60,428 nucleotides of DNA from Diphasiastrum complanatum. Taxonomy: Eukaryota; Streptophyta; Lycopodiopsida; Lycopodiales; Lycopodiaceae. The notes beneath the pieces are model-generated. The model made no database searches. It saw nothing but the letters and a program-made list of their open reading frames with translations, and was not told where the DNA came from. Shown here one piece after another: positions 21,702 to 32,844 of the stretch. Numbering within the stretch: the stretch's first letter is position 1; every line of letters begins with the position of its first letter. Location of the stretch: positions 16,512,442 through 16,572,869 of the forward strand of contig CM055095.1 of NCBI GenBank assembly GCA_029204225.1. Direction: 5' to 3'. The translations under genes and the position numbers were made by a program.

Positions 21702-22337
21702 CTAGTTTTTCAACTGCTTTGTCGGATGCGTCATCTTATTCTTCTGAGTCTTAGATAAACTCTCTTTCATTGGTTTGGGTGATTTTGAAGTGCTTTGAGT
21801 GGAGACTTTACAAACATCTTCCAAATCACTCGGCCAATTGGTATCAGTGATCAGCAGAGTGCCTTCGTCAGAGCATTCGATTCTCTGTACGACTACATCT
21901 TCCTGCTTCTTATTTATCTCTGCACCTGGAGTAGGTACAAAGTGCTGGTCAAAATTTTGGTTTGGGCTACAACGCTGGTGCAGATGATCCTTGAACGTAA
22001 CGATAGTGCTCTTTCGAATCTGTTTCTTAGACATACAAAACATATGGCCAGAAGAACGAAATCCTCAAAAACCTAGGACATATAGTCCTCTACATCACCT
22101 TATATGACTTGCATGGCTGTAACAGCGAATCGAACATGAAACCTGAGCGACATGGTGACAAAGCTCACAGATCGACCTAAGGGAGCTTTCAAAATTAATA
22201 ATTTGGTTGATCTCTGAATTTTCTTAATCTCCCTCAACCAGACTTGCTTTCTACCACGTCGCCAACCAGTTCTACATGAGCAAGGGAAGGTTGTACATAG
22301 GTTCTAGCACGGGCAGTGGATTTTACCCTAGCCATCA
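21702..22337 (-). pseudogene. Possible gypsy gag N-terminal remnant
   Basis: The start at 22337 resembles gag starts of plant gypsy elements (MARVKSTARAR), but a stop follows after about 37 codons. A 113-codon frame at 21702-22043 precedes the integrase. It is Ser/Lys/Thr-rich and has no identifiable domain. Confidence 0.4.
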
Positions 22338-22714
22338 TGTTCAAAAGTGAAAGGCAGACTTTAAAAAAATCCCAAAATTAGAATATCACTTCCAAGCACG
22401 AAAGAAGACTTGTGAAAAAAATTTGCAAAAAGAACGCGTTTGAAATCGATATTCGGAGGGAAATATTGATCTTGAGAGATGACTTTGGGATAAGAGAAAC
22501 TCGATTTGCGCTCGAAAGTGATATCAAGACAAAGTGTGGAATTGGACTCGCGCACAGATAGCGTGGGCGGATCAAGGATGATGGTTTAGCGCGCTTGAGA
22601 GCGATATTGGAGAGCAAGAATGATTTTTTAAAGAGAAAAAATGAGTTCCGTCAGTGGGGTAGTTATAAAAAAATTTCGTATATGTTGGCTGATGCCACAT
22701 GGCAGAATTTCAGA

Positions 22715-22915
22715 GGTCCACGTGTCCATCCGTACAAACAATTATGACAAGTTGATTAGGGACACGTGGGGGGCAAGCACGTGGATGACTCAGCTATCAA
22801 CCCGTGTTATTCCACACGTGTGAACTGTCGTATCAATCATTCGAAGTAGGGAGAACCTTCTCAACAAAACATTAAGTGCCACGTGTCATATCGATCAAAT
22901 TCCACACGTGCGAAA
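22715..22915. promoter_or_regulatory. Cluster of CACGTG-type (G-box) motifs
   Basis: Six ACGTG-containing sites fall in about 200 bp: near 22718 (CCACGTGTCC), 22762 (ACACGTGGGG), 22778 (GCACGTGG), 22813 (CACACGTGTG), 22879 (CCACGTGTC) and 22903 (CACACGTGCG). G-boxes are bound by bZIP and bHLH factors in plants. The cluster lies upstream of the F gag start, probably in its LTR. Function is inferred. Confidence 0.5.
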
Positions 22916-23265
22916 TTCTTTTGATAAATAGACAAACGAGCATTTTCATGAGAATTTTGAGTTTTGCACGTCTGATATCGTTTTTAAGCGCATTCTTGCA
23001 ATCCGGCACCCTCTTTTTGTACTTCCACGCTTGAAATCGATATTGGTCGCTCGGACGTAGTTATTTCAGTTGACCTTGACTAGATTTTTGCAAACAAACA
23101 ATGTGGGAGTTCGATGCACTTCCGTGTTTGAAAAAGAGCTGACAAACAATGACATTGGAACAAACCAGCTTAAGTGCACATTTCTTGATCCTGTACTAGT
23201 TTTGAGTGACTTTTGTACATCATTATATAGCTTGGAACGAAATCATTTCATTATATTGTCGTTGA
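22916..23265. other. No gene seen
   Basis: No recognisable coding or repeat structure apart from possible LTR remains of F. Confidence 0.4.
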
Positions 23266-24000
23266 CTGCAATCCACCACACGTTATCTTGAAAATTAGGT
23301 AGAGCTATATACTCTAGTTTTCCCATTCCTCCATTTGTGTCTGGAATATACATAGCATCATAAAAAAATATTCCAGAATTTGCAAGTTCTTTTGTCGTTC
23401 ATCCTCTGCATTGCAATTTTTCAATTTCTGAATGGATGACATCTATAATACCAGAAAGAGATGCCACAAGTTCCCATTCATGTATATTTGAAGGATATAG
23501 ATCTGCAATACAAAATCATAATAAGCTCCAATTCGTAAATACGATTACGTTTTAAAAATGACAAACAATCCAAAAAATTAAGATACTTACAATTACACTT
23601 TTGAAAATCATGTGGATTACAGCCTCCACATTAAGTTTTGAATGCATATAAACATGTTGAATAAGCACCTCTGAAATGGTTTGTCCTCCTGGAGAAACTT
23701 TGAAATCAATAATCCGCCCTTTCCAATAAGATCTATATGTATAGTTGGCCTTTTTCTTTTGGCGAAAAGCCCCTCTCGCCGATGGACGCATCGGTACCCA
23801 AGAAGCCTTATGATATTCACGAGCAATCCATGTGCCATCGTCTTCCCTCTCATTATAAAAAATTGCAAAGCATATCAAGGATCTCGGTCTCCTTCTCATC
23901 GCCATAGCTTGAAGAGTTCACGTTTGAACTCGTCAATATGAGAGTCCAGAGAATAATAGGCGCCAACCCTATTTGTGAGTCCCAAGATAATTTTAACTTG
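23265..24000 (-). pseudogene. Broken spliced gene of unknown function
   Basis: On the minus strand a protein-like frame (ILGLTNRVGAYYSLDSHIDE, about 23980-23906) shifts by one base into a second frame at 23905-23580 (RPRSLICFAIFYNE, GTWIAREYHKASWVP, SYWKGRIIDFKVSPGGQT). A donor GTAAGTATC lies at about 23590. After an intron of about 90 bases, an acceptor (TTGTATTGCAG) at 23503 leads into LYPSNIHEWELVASLSG. After one in-frame TGA the frame runs on as GIFFYDAMYIPDTNGGMG and NVWWIAVNDN, to a stop near 23268. Splicing phase fits only with a weaker donor a few bases upstream. Family unknown; the YWxGRxI motif loosely recalls GHKL-type SMCHD1/GMI1 proteins, which I do not assert. Confidence 0.5.
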
Positions 24001-24735
24001 AGATTAACCCAAGCAGTTTAGTCAACCAGTCGTCGCGCACGCCAGCCAATAGTATGCTTCCAATCTACTGGACCGGAAATTCAAATTTGCCCAAATATGA
24101 ATTGTGTTTTCCAGGTCAGGTGAGTTATGTTACATAGAAGCCACTATGTCAAGAACCGATTGGGCCACATGGACATAAACAAAGAGGAAAAAAAAAAACT
24201 CGTAACAAACGGCCCTTCTAAGTTTGAGAACTCTTGTAATGCACCAATGACGTAAGGTAGATTCATTTTCATGGAAAGTAGTGCAGACAGATGCATAAAC
24301 AAGTTATAACATCATATTTTAATTGCTTTATTGTTATTTTTCTCTCTCCTACATGGGGCCCATATTTTCTCTAATGCTAATTTCTTTCATTTCCATTTCA
24401 CAAATATTCTCAAGTTTGAAATTAGAATCTTCTCAATTTGAATTGATGACATTCAATTTTAATTTGCAGGATTCGAGAGATAAAGACCAAGTCAAAGAGC
24501 AGATGGAACTGGTTTCATAAGCCTTTATATGCAATTTTGCCCATGTGTTACATCCTTTATGCAAGAAATCTAGTTTAGAGCAATTCCATGACCATGAGCT
24601 TGAAGATGGGTCATATGAATACCTTCAGAGGGTATACCAAATGTTGCAAAGCATCAAGCCTGCAACGATGAGTTTATGATTTTTCATAGAGACCACCTTT
24701 CATATCATAAGGCCATGACACAAGATAGAGTTGGC
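24001..24735. other. No gene seen
   Basis: AT-rich with no conserved frame. It may include decayed upstream parts of the hAT transposase. Confidence 0.4.
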
Positions 24736-25682
24736 CACTTGAGGCCAGTGTCTTGGTGGGGACAGGTATGGTGCATACACCCCTAGGCTACAACGCATTG
24801 CATTGAGAGTCCTCTCACAGGACTACACCACATCAACTTGTGAGCGGTACTGGAGTATTTACTCCCTCATACACACCAGGAAGAAAAACAAACTCTCTAT
24901 AGAAAAATTAGAAAGGCTAGTGTTTGTGCATTCAAACCTACGCCTTCGAGATGATATGAGGGAGGCCAAAGAACCCATGCAAGCAATTGTTTGAATTTTG
25001 TACTTGAGGCTTGAGCTTGAAATACTTGAACTTGAATGTTTAGTGTTGAAACTTATTACTTGAATCTTGGTACTTTAAGTCTAGAAAGTTTAAAGTTTAC
25101 TAGTTTGAACTTTGATGATTTGGAACCATTTATAGTTTGTGAATTTGTATCAAATGTGACATGAGTGAATAAGTAGTCGTGGATATGCGAATTGTTTAAA
25201 CTTTAAGTAAACCCTGACAAGATTGACATTGCCAAGGTTCTTGATTTACCACAAGGTCAGAGGATGATATATATGACCTCTTGCATCTTGCAAGTATGTT
25301 GCATAATCAAGAAGGCTTGAGCCTTGCTTGGTAATTGAGTCTTGTATTTCAATCAACTTTCAAAATTCTAGTATCAAGATCACCTCCTGAGTTTTGAGTC
25401 TTCAATTTTGGGCAATGGGTAATTTTTTATAGCTGCAAATCTCTATATGCAAGACCTGTGACTTGAGCGGCGTCACAAGGAACCCAAGTTGCCACTGCTC
25501 CTCATTATTCAAAGAGTAGCTTCAATAGCTCTACCGAGGAGACTGGGGAGAGCGAAGATCAAAGCTAGCGATCTATCTCTGATGAGGCCCTAGAGGCTAG
25601 GGATGATGATGATGAGGAGGAGGAACATGTGCAAGAGGCTACGAGGCCACCTCCCACTAGGAGGACCAGGAAGAAGACCTAG
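24736..25682 (+). pseudogene. hAT transposase remnant (dimerisation domain and acidic tail)
   Basis: The frame GGDRYGAYTPRLQRIALRVL, then SQDYTTSTCERYWSIYSLIH, then TRKKNKLSIEKLERLVFVHS and NLRLRDD matches the hAT C-terminal dimerisation domain (LxxxAxRxLSxxxSSSxxERxxS...NRL...LVFVxxNLRL pattern). A stop ends it at 24994. About 500 bases later, at about 25535-25682, an acidic/basic tail typical of these proteins appears (ARDDDDEEEEHVQ, RPPPTRRTRKKT), interrupted by a stop. The catalytic core and zinc finger are not visible. No terminal inverted repeats were found. The gap may be an intron or an insertion. Confidence 0.75.
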
Positions 25683-26110
25683 ATATATAGTTCATAGTCC
25701 AAAATTTAGGTCAAGACTCGATATTTCACCTAGATTCTACTAGTACATTACTATGACAGTTGACTCATGAGTCATGACTCTGGATTCAACATTTGGCATT
25801 AATTGTTCAGCTCATTTTGATATCATACATGACACGTGTATAGTTTGATACCTATTACCAACTATTCGATTTTCACTATATACTTCATAACTTCATTGTT
25901 TGCTCGAATGCTATTTAATTATGCTTTTCAAAGTTGTACCTTTAAATTTTTGATCTAAACGTTTATCCAATGTACTTAGCTTACTGCTCATTACTTACAA
26001 GTTAGTAACTACTACCTACTAATGTGTAATCATTGATGGATGCATCATGTTTGGTCACTTCAGTCTTGACTCTTCGATCGTCGATGATAGATCATGCCAC
26101 ATGGATAAGT

Positions 26111-26513
26111 CATAAATTACAATATTTATTTTTAATTGGAAGTTGGAAGTTGGAAATTGGAACATGGTAAAAAGTTTGAATTGTGTCCACTATATAAGCA
26201 TTGTAATGTGCACTTGTGAATTATGATTCTAATTTCAATTTTTTATCAACACTAATTTAGTTTCAGCTTTCATGCTTCAGCTTTTTACAAGCAACAACGA
26301 ACTTTCAAATGTTCATAAATTACAATATTCATTGTTAATTGGAAGTTGAAATGCAACTAAAAAGTTTGAGTTGTGTCCACTGTCCATTGAACATTTAACA
26401 TTGTATTGTGCACTTGTGAATTGTGATTCTAATTTCAATTTTCTATGAACACTAATTTAGTTTCAGCTTTCAAGCTTCAACTTTTTGCAAGCAACAACAA
26501 ACTTTCAAATGCA
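26111..26513. repeat. Tandem duplication, two copies of about 200 bp
   Basis: Copy 1 (26111-26313) and copy 2 (26314-26513) both run from CATAAATTACAATAT through GTGCACTTGTGAATT to AACTTTCAAATG with scattered differences. It lies in the non-coding DNA after the hAT remnant. Confidence 0.85.
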
Positions 26514-29495
26514 TGTATCCAATAGCAATCTAGTATTCATAAATTTTTGGAGACATTGTAGACATAATAGATTTTACTTGACATGTTTTCTAGCATTACA
26601 TCACAAAAATTGCCGATTCTTTCGAGAGGGCCCCCGATTTGGAACCATGATTCATGCGGATTCTTCTGATTCTAAAAAGGTCGATTCTAAATCGAGTGGA
26701 AACACTACCTAAACTTGCATTGCAACAATCAACCACTCTTCTGTTGTAGATTTCACACTACTTCATAATATTTTACATTATAGTACAATTTTCCTTTCAA
26801 GAACTCATTTGAGATGATAATCGAGATCAATATTAGAAGAAAATCCTTCTAGCATCATCAATAAGTACTAATTACAATTGTGTGATCCAACCAATTGCAT
26901 GTACAATCCACAACATTCAATAGTAGTGAACCAGCCAGGCATGACTTACAATATTTTAATGGAGCACTTGTAGTATACTCAAGGCTATTAACACCACCAA
27001 TGTACTTGTCAAAAGCAAAGCGGTATAAAACAAAAAAATTTCCTTATGTTTTTGGTGTCGTATCTTCTCAAAAGGAACAGTGGACCAGAGAAGTTGATAA
27101 GATGTCCTGTTGTCAACCATTTCATGAAAAATTGCAAGAAACAAATAAGAGAATGTATAATAATAAATCATCTAAATTATTCTGTTGCATAATAGACAAA
27201 CCAAAAGCACACATACGTCGGAAGCAAATTAGCAGGCACCCCAACTGACATCATCTGCCTTGATAACTCTTCATATAACGAAAACTTTTAAAGAGAACTT
27301 TGAAGGCACTATCTTCCCTCGCGTTCACTTGATGTCAATGTGATTGGGTGATATTGCTAGTTGCTTATTTTTAAACAATATTGCCAAGTGAATCCCACTT
27401 TCCTTATAAGCTTACCATGAATAAATTTTAGCTAACTTCAAAGACTATATTTCATGATAGTTCTTTAACTAGGTTGCTTCTTGAGGAAACACTTCTAATT
27501 TGAAAGTGGAACGATGAAACGGAAGAGTTTATGCTATTCAATTACCTAATGATTGGAAGAAAATATTTGTTCCTAGATCTAGTGGTAAAATCAATTCTCA
27601 AAAATGGTGATATCCCATCAAGTTTCTTGATTATGTAAGATTGTTCTTCAAAAATGTACAAGAGATGCTTGTAGAGAATATTGTCAAAACATTACTTTGT
27701 AGAGAGTAGGCAAAAGAGCTATAGCCACTAAAAAAGAGCTATAGCCATTAAAAAAGGGTCAAGTATCTCATCAATATAGATGTTATGAATCTTGACAACA
27801 TTTCAACTTTATTAGGGTGAAGCGCTTCTAGCACCTGCAATGAATTTAAAAATCCTTTAGGCTAAAGAATTGGAAAATGAAAAAGAATCGATAGAAGTAA
27901 TTTGTGCGAGTATTCACAAAACAAAAAGAGTGAATGAGTATTAAGCTTAGACATAATGTGTGAAGGTGATAGTACAATATTGATTATTGTATTCACCTAT
28001 AATTACAATAGAGACAAGCGTTGAGACACACAAGATGTTGAGTGTGATGAAAATGGACTATATATCTCATCATGCTTGCCCAAAGGATTGCATCTTGTAT
28101 GTGAGTATTGGGGACTAATAAACCCCCTATATGTGAGACTCCTCAATATTGATGACTTACAATGGACCATATTCCAAGCAAGTTGTTGCGACTCGTTTGT
28201 TTCTCTGCCTTAGCGCGCGATTCAGCATAAGTCTTCTTATATTCCCGACTGGTTTGAGACTTGGGCTCTTTGCATTGGAACCATTCCGTGGTACGAAACG
28301 GTTCTATATCACGTAACCTCTTGTTTTTTTTGCAAAAAATGGACAATTTTAGTTATTTTTGAAGCAAATTTTTGTGGAGGGCCACGAGTTAGGGAGGCAA
28401 AAGAAATTTCTTTTCAATCGATTCGCTATCAGTTTTATCCGTCTTCTTGATCCACAATGTTCTGGCCAGTTGCGAGTATAGTGACAGTGTTCTGAGCGAA
28501 CGCAGTGCCCTGCAATTTGTAATTTTGTGATTGCAATGATTGTTTCGTTGCAGTCCCTTGCACACACTAGAGCACACCATAAACTCCAAATGCAAAAACC
28601 ACACTATGTAAAAATGAGAGTACAATAGCGAAGTAGTGGAAAGCCCTAAAAGCAACCGCTAAGCAACTTTTACCCAACTAGATCATATGTGAGCAAATGT
28701 AGTACGTCCGAACACTCTCCGATGGGATAAATTAGGTTTAACTCCACTACACACCTCCTCAGGTGTCTTACCATCCAAAGCCTTTGTTGGTGACTTAATT
28801 TGCAAACAAGCTGTTGTTTTTACCACTTACAACTGAATTTGTTAAGTCCTCGAGTTTCATCATTCACTTCCAGCCAAGGTTTGACTCTCATCAATTCCAC
28901 TTTACTAAGGATAGTGGGCGGTGGCTAATTGCCTCATGATCCCATTTTCTTTACACAGTTTGTGAAACTCAATGGAATTATATTTAGCATCCATGTTCGT
29001 TCTCAGTGAAGGATCATGTGAGAGTAGGGATTCAGGAATGAGATAGATCATAAATAAAAATCTAGAATGTGATTGAAAATTGAAAGTTGAGGGAAAGAGA
29101 GTGTGCAGGAGAGAAAACTTAGTGTGGTCATTGTATTGTTAATTTCAAGTTTAGTGTCAAAACTTAGATTAGTGTGTTATTGCCATGTAGAACGCTAGAG
29201 GTGAAATTCCCTTAGAAAACACCCTAAACCATTTCGTCAATTCTTTTCCATTTTAAACCTTATGAAAAATAACAGCCAACCAGCTCTTATACCATGTGAA
29301 AAAATGGATCTTGAATCGATCCAAATAAGTTTTCGGTGGGACTTGGGAGTTTTGACTCGAAAATCGAGATTCAAAATTGATAGTTGAGTAATTATAGTTT
29401 ACATTGCCTAAACACTAAAAAAGCACTCATTTTTGCCATAATATAAGGCTAGAAATACGTTGCCTCCCCAAACAAACCCTAAAACAGTCATGCCA
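26514..29495. other. Long stretch without recognisable genes
   Basis: Only short frames without motifs occur. GCTCTTATACCA at 29283-29294 is a one-mismatch copia PBS core followed by TGTG, so an LTR remnant may start at 29295. The remainder cannot be assigned. Confidence 0.5.
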
Positions 29496-29499
29496 CTTC

Positions 29500-30060
29500 T
29501 TTCCTAGGGTTGTTCAAACCCATTTGAAAAGGTCCATGAAACATTGATTACAAGATGTTGATAGCTAGCCGGCAATCCATTTAGCATGATGTCAACCATG
29601 TTCACATCCTCTACAATTTTGCCTACAACAATCAATTAATTGTGGACCTCCTTGATCCATGTCAAGTAGTCAATCATTGATTCCTTTCTAACACCCTCAT
29701 GGTATAAAATTTCTGGTTCAAGAAAAGCAATCTTGTTGATGACATGGCCTCGAACATAACTTCCAATGTGCTCCAAGCTTGATTTGTCGTCATAGATGAG
29801 CTTATACATGGAATCAAATTGCCATGCATTGAAATATTGATAACACACAATGCCTTCCAATCCTTCTTCTCAAATTGTGCGGTCGCATCAACATTGCCTC
29901 TAGCCTTCTCTTCTTCACCTATAACAATCTCCCATAGATCATTCATCACTAGTAGATTCTGCATTTTGAATTTCCATACCAAGAAATTCTTCCCATCCAA
30001 CTAGCTAGCTTCTAGTAGCATAAATGCATCCATCTTAATGCTCATTTTCGATGAAGTAGC
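29500..30060 (-). pseudogene. Copia gag fragment I
   Basis: On the minus strand an ATG near 30045 is followed by a stop and then the gag core LDGKNFLVWKFKMQNLLVM, KKDWKALCVINISM, TTNQAWSTLEVMFEAM and RLLFLNQKFYTMR. A frameshift leads into ESMIDYLTWIKEVHN, then a stop and VNMVDIMLNGLPASYQ. This is the normal order of the UBN2-type copia gag. No pol lies to its left, so it is a solitary dead fragment. A PBS-like GCTCTGATTTAA lies at 30297-30308, upstream in the right place. Confidence 0.75.
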
Positions 30061-31012
30061 CACCTTGTAGCTTACCGTCCGTAAGAAAACTCACAAACTC
30101 TTACTCCAAATGGCACAAATAACTTTAAAAAAAAATCAAGGAAATTAAGCTACTTTTGTTTTTGACACTCGTCAATCCAATGCATGATTCAGAATTGAAG
30201 GATTTTGCCTTTTCAATATATTGGTAATGGACGGCACCTGCCACCAAGTAGACAAGTCCCTAGCCAACTTTTAAAAAAAAATTCTCCCTCGTCTTAGCTC
30301 TGATTTAAGATATTTGTGGTTTGAAACGTAGGCCAATCTACGTAAAACATTTTTTAATGAAGAGGCCATCTTCAAACTTCAAAATTCAAGTTTCAAAGGC
30401 CCAAGGCCTATAGCTCGTCGACCTTGGCCTTAATCTATAGGATCTAGACTGTTGCTCAAATTTTGAAGGAAATTTGGTTGGTTGTGAATCCCTCCCTGCC
30501 CACAATGATGGAGGCTAGCAGACATAGGAGAAAGTAGCTATGGAATATGGCTTTTCTTGAGATTTCTCTCACATCTTTGAACCAAATCGAGTTCTGACTT
30601 TTGCATCCACCTATTAGTCCTTTGGCGCCTAGGTAGAAGCTTTCAAGACTTCCATAATGTTTTAAAATGGCCTAAAAACTGAGAAATTGCATAACTTTCT
30701 CAAGTCGTGGCCTTTTTGGACACGGTAAGCCCTACACTAGGGCGATCTAGCCCTCCAAACTGTTTATTCACTCACCAGTACTTCCTTTGTTATGCATTCA
30801 ACATGCCAACAACCTGCAAAACCATGCCAACAATCTGATTCTTTTGACAAAAGTTCTGAAAATGCTCAAGAAGGAGCTTTACTAAGCCGAATTTCTTGAC
30901 AGTTTAATACCTGCTAACAATTAATGCAAGTCGGCGGCTTTAATTCCAAACGGAGTTGTAAACAGTCTGTCTGCAGATTTGAACGTAAATTGTAACTCAT
31001 GAACGTAAACTG
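30061..31012. other. No gene seen; outer edge of element C not resolved
   Basis: Non-coding. The left LTR of C should extend into this stretch by comparison with the right one, but similarity stops at about 31013. A possible acceptor with a short in-frame stretch (AATCTGCAG|A near 30982) could be a last exon of the flavoprotein gene, but support is weak. Confidence 0.35.
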
Positions 31013-31260
31013 TCATGCAAAAATCCCGAAGGCCGAAAAATGCAAAGACACCGAAGGCCGAAAAATGCGAAGTCTACGAAGTCTTCAAAGTAGCCGAAAT
31101 TTTCGAAGTTTGGCGATAAACTTCGGAGCCACCTGTGAGCCATTTCCGAGTAATTCTAAAGTGACTATGTAGAAACACGAAGAATTCTGCAGGTCTGGAT
31201 AAATGAAGTTGGATGAAGATTAAAAGTCGATTAGTCAATTAGTAGGAGAATAATCCAACA
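31013..31260 (-). repeat. Element C 3' LTR, partial
   Basis: It matches 35740-35980 and ends in the same TAATCCAACA. Similarity stops at about 31013, so roughly half of the LTR is missing or replaced. Confidence 0.8.
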
Positions 31261-31270
31261 CTCCCCCTTA
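31261..31270 (-). other. Polypurine tract of element C
   Basis: The minus strand reads TAAGGGGGAG directly before TGTTGGATTATT. Confidence 0.85.
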
Positions 31271-31376
31271 ATCTGAATCCATGAATGCCTTGACCTTCAA
31301 ACTTAGTTCTTCACAGAACTTTCTGTGTATCCAAGCTTAATGCTTTGGTAAAAATATTTGCTATCATATCTTGTGT

Positions 31377-32800
31377 TCAACAGTACTGCAAGTTAACCTC
31401 TTTGTTGAGAAATTTGCTTCTGACGTAGTGATACTTGATTTCAACGTGCTTACTCCTGGAATGAAATCTAGGGTTGGCCGATAAGCCAATGGCACTTTGA
31501 TTATCACAAAATAAAATTGTTGGAGCATATTGATTCAGACCGATATTTGACAGTAAGTTCCTCAACCAAATTGCTTCCTTTGTAGCTTGAGAGGTTGCGA
31601 TATACTCTGATTCAGTGGAAGATAGAGCTATCGATGATCGCTTGCGACTGTTCCATGAAATAGGACCATTGTTGAGGAAGAATGTAAATCCAGAAGTGGA
31701 TTTATGAGTGTCTACATCTCCTACCCAACTTGCATCTGTGTAACCACTGAGTAAATTGAGTTTGTCATTGTCAACTGTTCCATAACAAATGCAAAAGTCC
31801 ATAGTAGCTCAAAGATATCTCATAACTCTGATAAGAGCTTTCGAATGTGTTATACTAGGATTAGTCATAAACTGACTTAGGGAGCTGACTACAAAGGCTA
31901 TGTCTGGTCTGGTATAGATCATGGCGTACATAAGAGATCCTATTATCAAATGATAAGGATACTCACGGCTCCTTCTCTTCAATTTTTCGGGGACATTGGT
32001 CCTTTGACAATTTGAGACCTAGTTCCCATTGGTGAGAGAGCTATTTTGCAATTAACCAGATTATATCTGACTAACATATTGTAGATGTACCTCTGCTGAG
32101 TAATGTAAATCAACTTTCGATTTCTGTCTCTTTGGATTTGAATACCAAGGTAGAAATGAGCTTCACCCAGATCGGTCATGTCGAATTCGGAAGATAGCAT
32201 TGTCTTAGCCTCTTTTATCAAATTGATATTGTTGCTGAAAAGCAGTGTGTTGTCCACATACAAAGTAATAATGATAAAAGACTGTTGCACTGTCTTGAAG
32301 TAAACATTCGAATCTAAAGAGCTTGGTGTGTAGCCGTGATTAATAAGAAAAGTATTGATCATTTGAAACCATGCTCGAGCAGATTGCTTCAAGCCATAAA
32401 GTGTTGTATGGATTTTACACACATGATTGTGTTTACCTTCGATAATATAACCTTTGGGTTGCACCATGTAAATGTCTTCTTCGATAACTCCATTGAGATA
32501 TGTTGTCTGTACATCCATTTGATGTATTTCCGAATCTGCTACAGCAGCAAACGATAATAAAAGTCGAATAGAAGAATGCTTGACTATTGGACTGAAAGTC
32601 TCATTATAATCGACGTTGTGTACCTGAGAAAATCTCCTGGCAACAAGTCGAACTTTTCTTCTGTCGATGCTTCCGTCTACCTTGTATTTGATTTTGAAAA
32701 TCCATTTGCCATCAACTACGTTTCTGGTAGCAAATAATTCGACAATCGTCCATGTTTGATTCTTGATAAGAGATGAATACTCTTTATTCATAGCTTATTT
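31377..32800 (-). pseudogene. Element C reverse transcriptase and RNase H
   Basis: RT (32791-31979) shows KWIFKIKYKVDGSIDRRK, RLVARRFSQVHNVDYNETFS, SEIHQMDVQTTYLNGVIEED and LYGLKQSARAWFQ. The active-site box reads LYVDNTLLFSNN, so the second catalytic Asp of YVDD is Asn. The frame then shifts, continues as IIGSLMYAMIYTRPDIAFV, and meets a stop just before the RNase H domain (31802-31377), which has GYTDASWVGDVDTHKSTSG, SSTESEYIATSQATKEAIWL and HSRSKHVEIKYHYVR. The product could not complete reverse transcription. Confidence 0.9.
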
Positions 32801-32844
32801 CCAGAGATCGGAATCGGGCTGACTGAGTGCCTCTTTGACAATCG

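Larger units (their letters stand above)
20645..22337 (-). mobile_element. Ty3/gypsy derivative F with gag start next to integrase
   Basis: On the minus strand a gag-like start at 22337 (MMARVKSTARARTYVQPSL) is followed, after a short frame of unclear identity, by a decayed integrase. No protease or RT lies between. This is best read as an internally deleted, inactive element. LTRs could not be paired. Confidence 0.65.
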
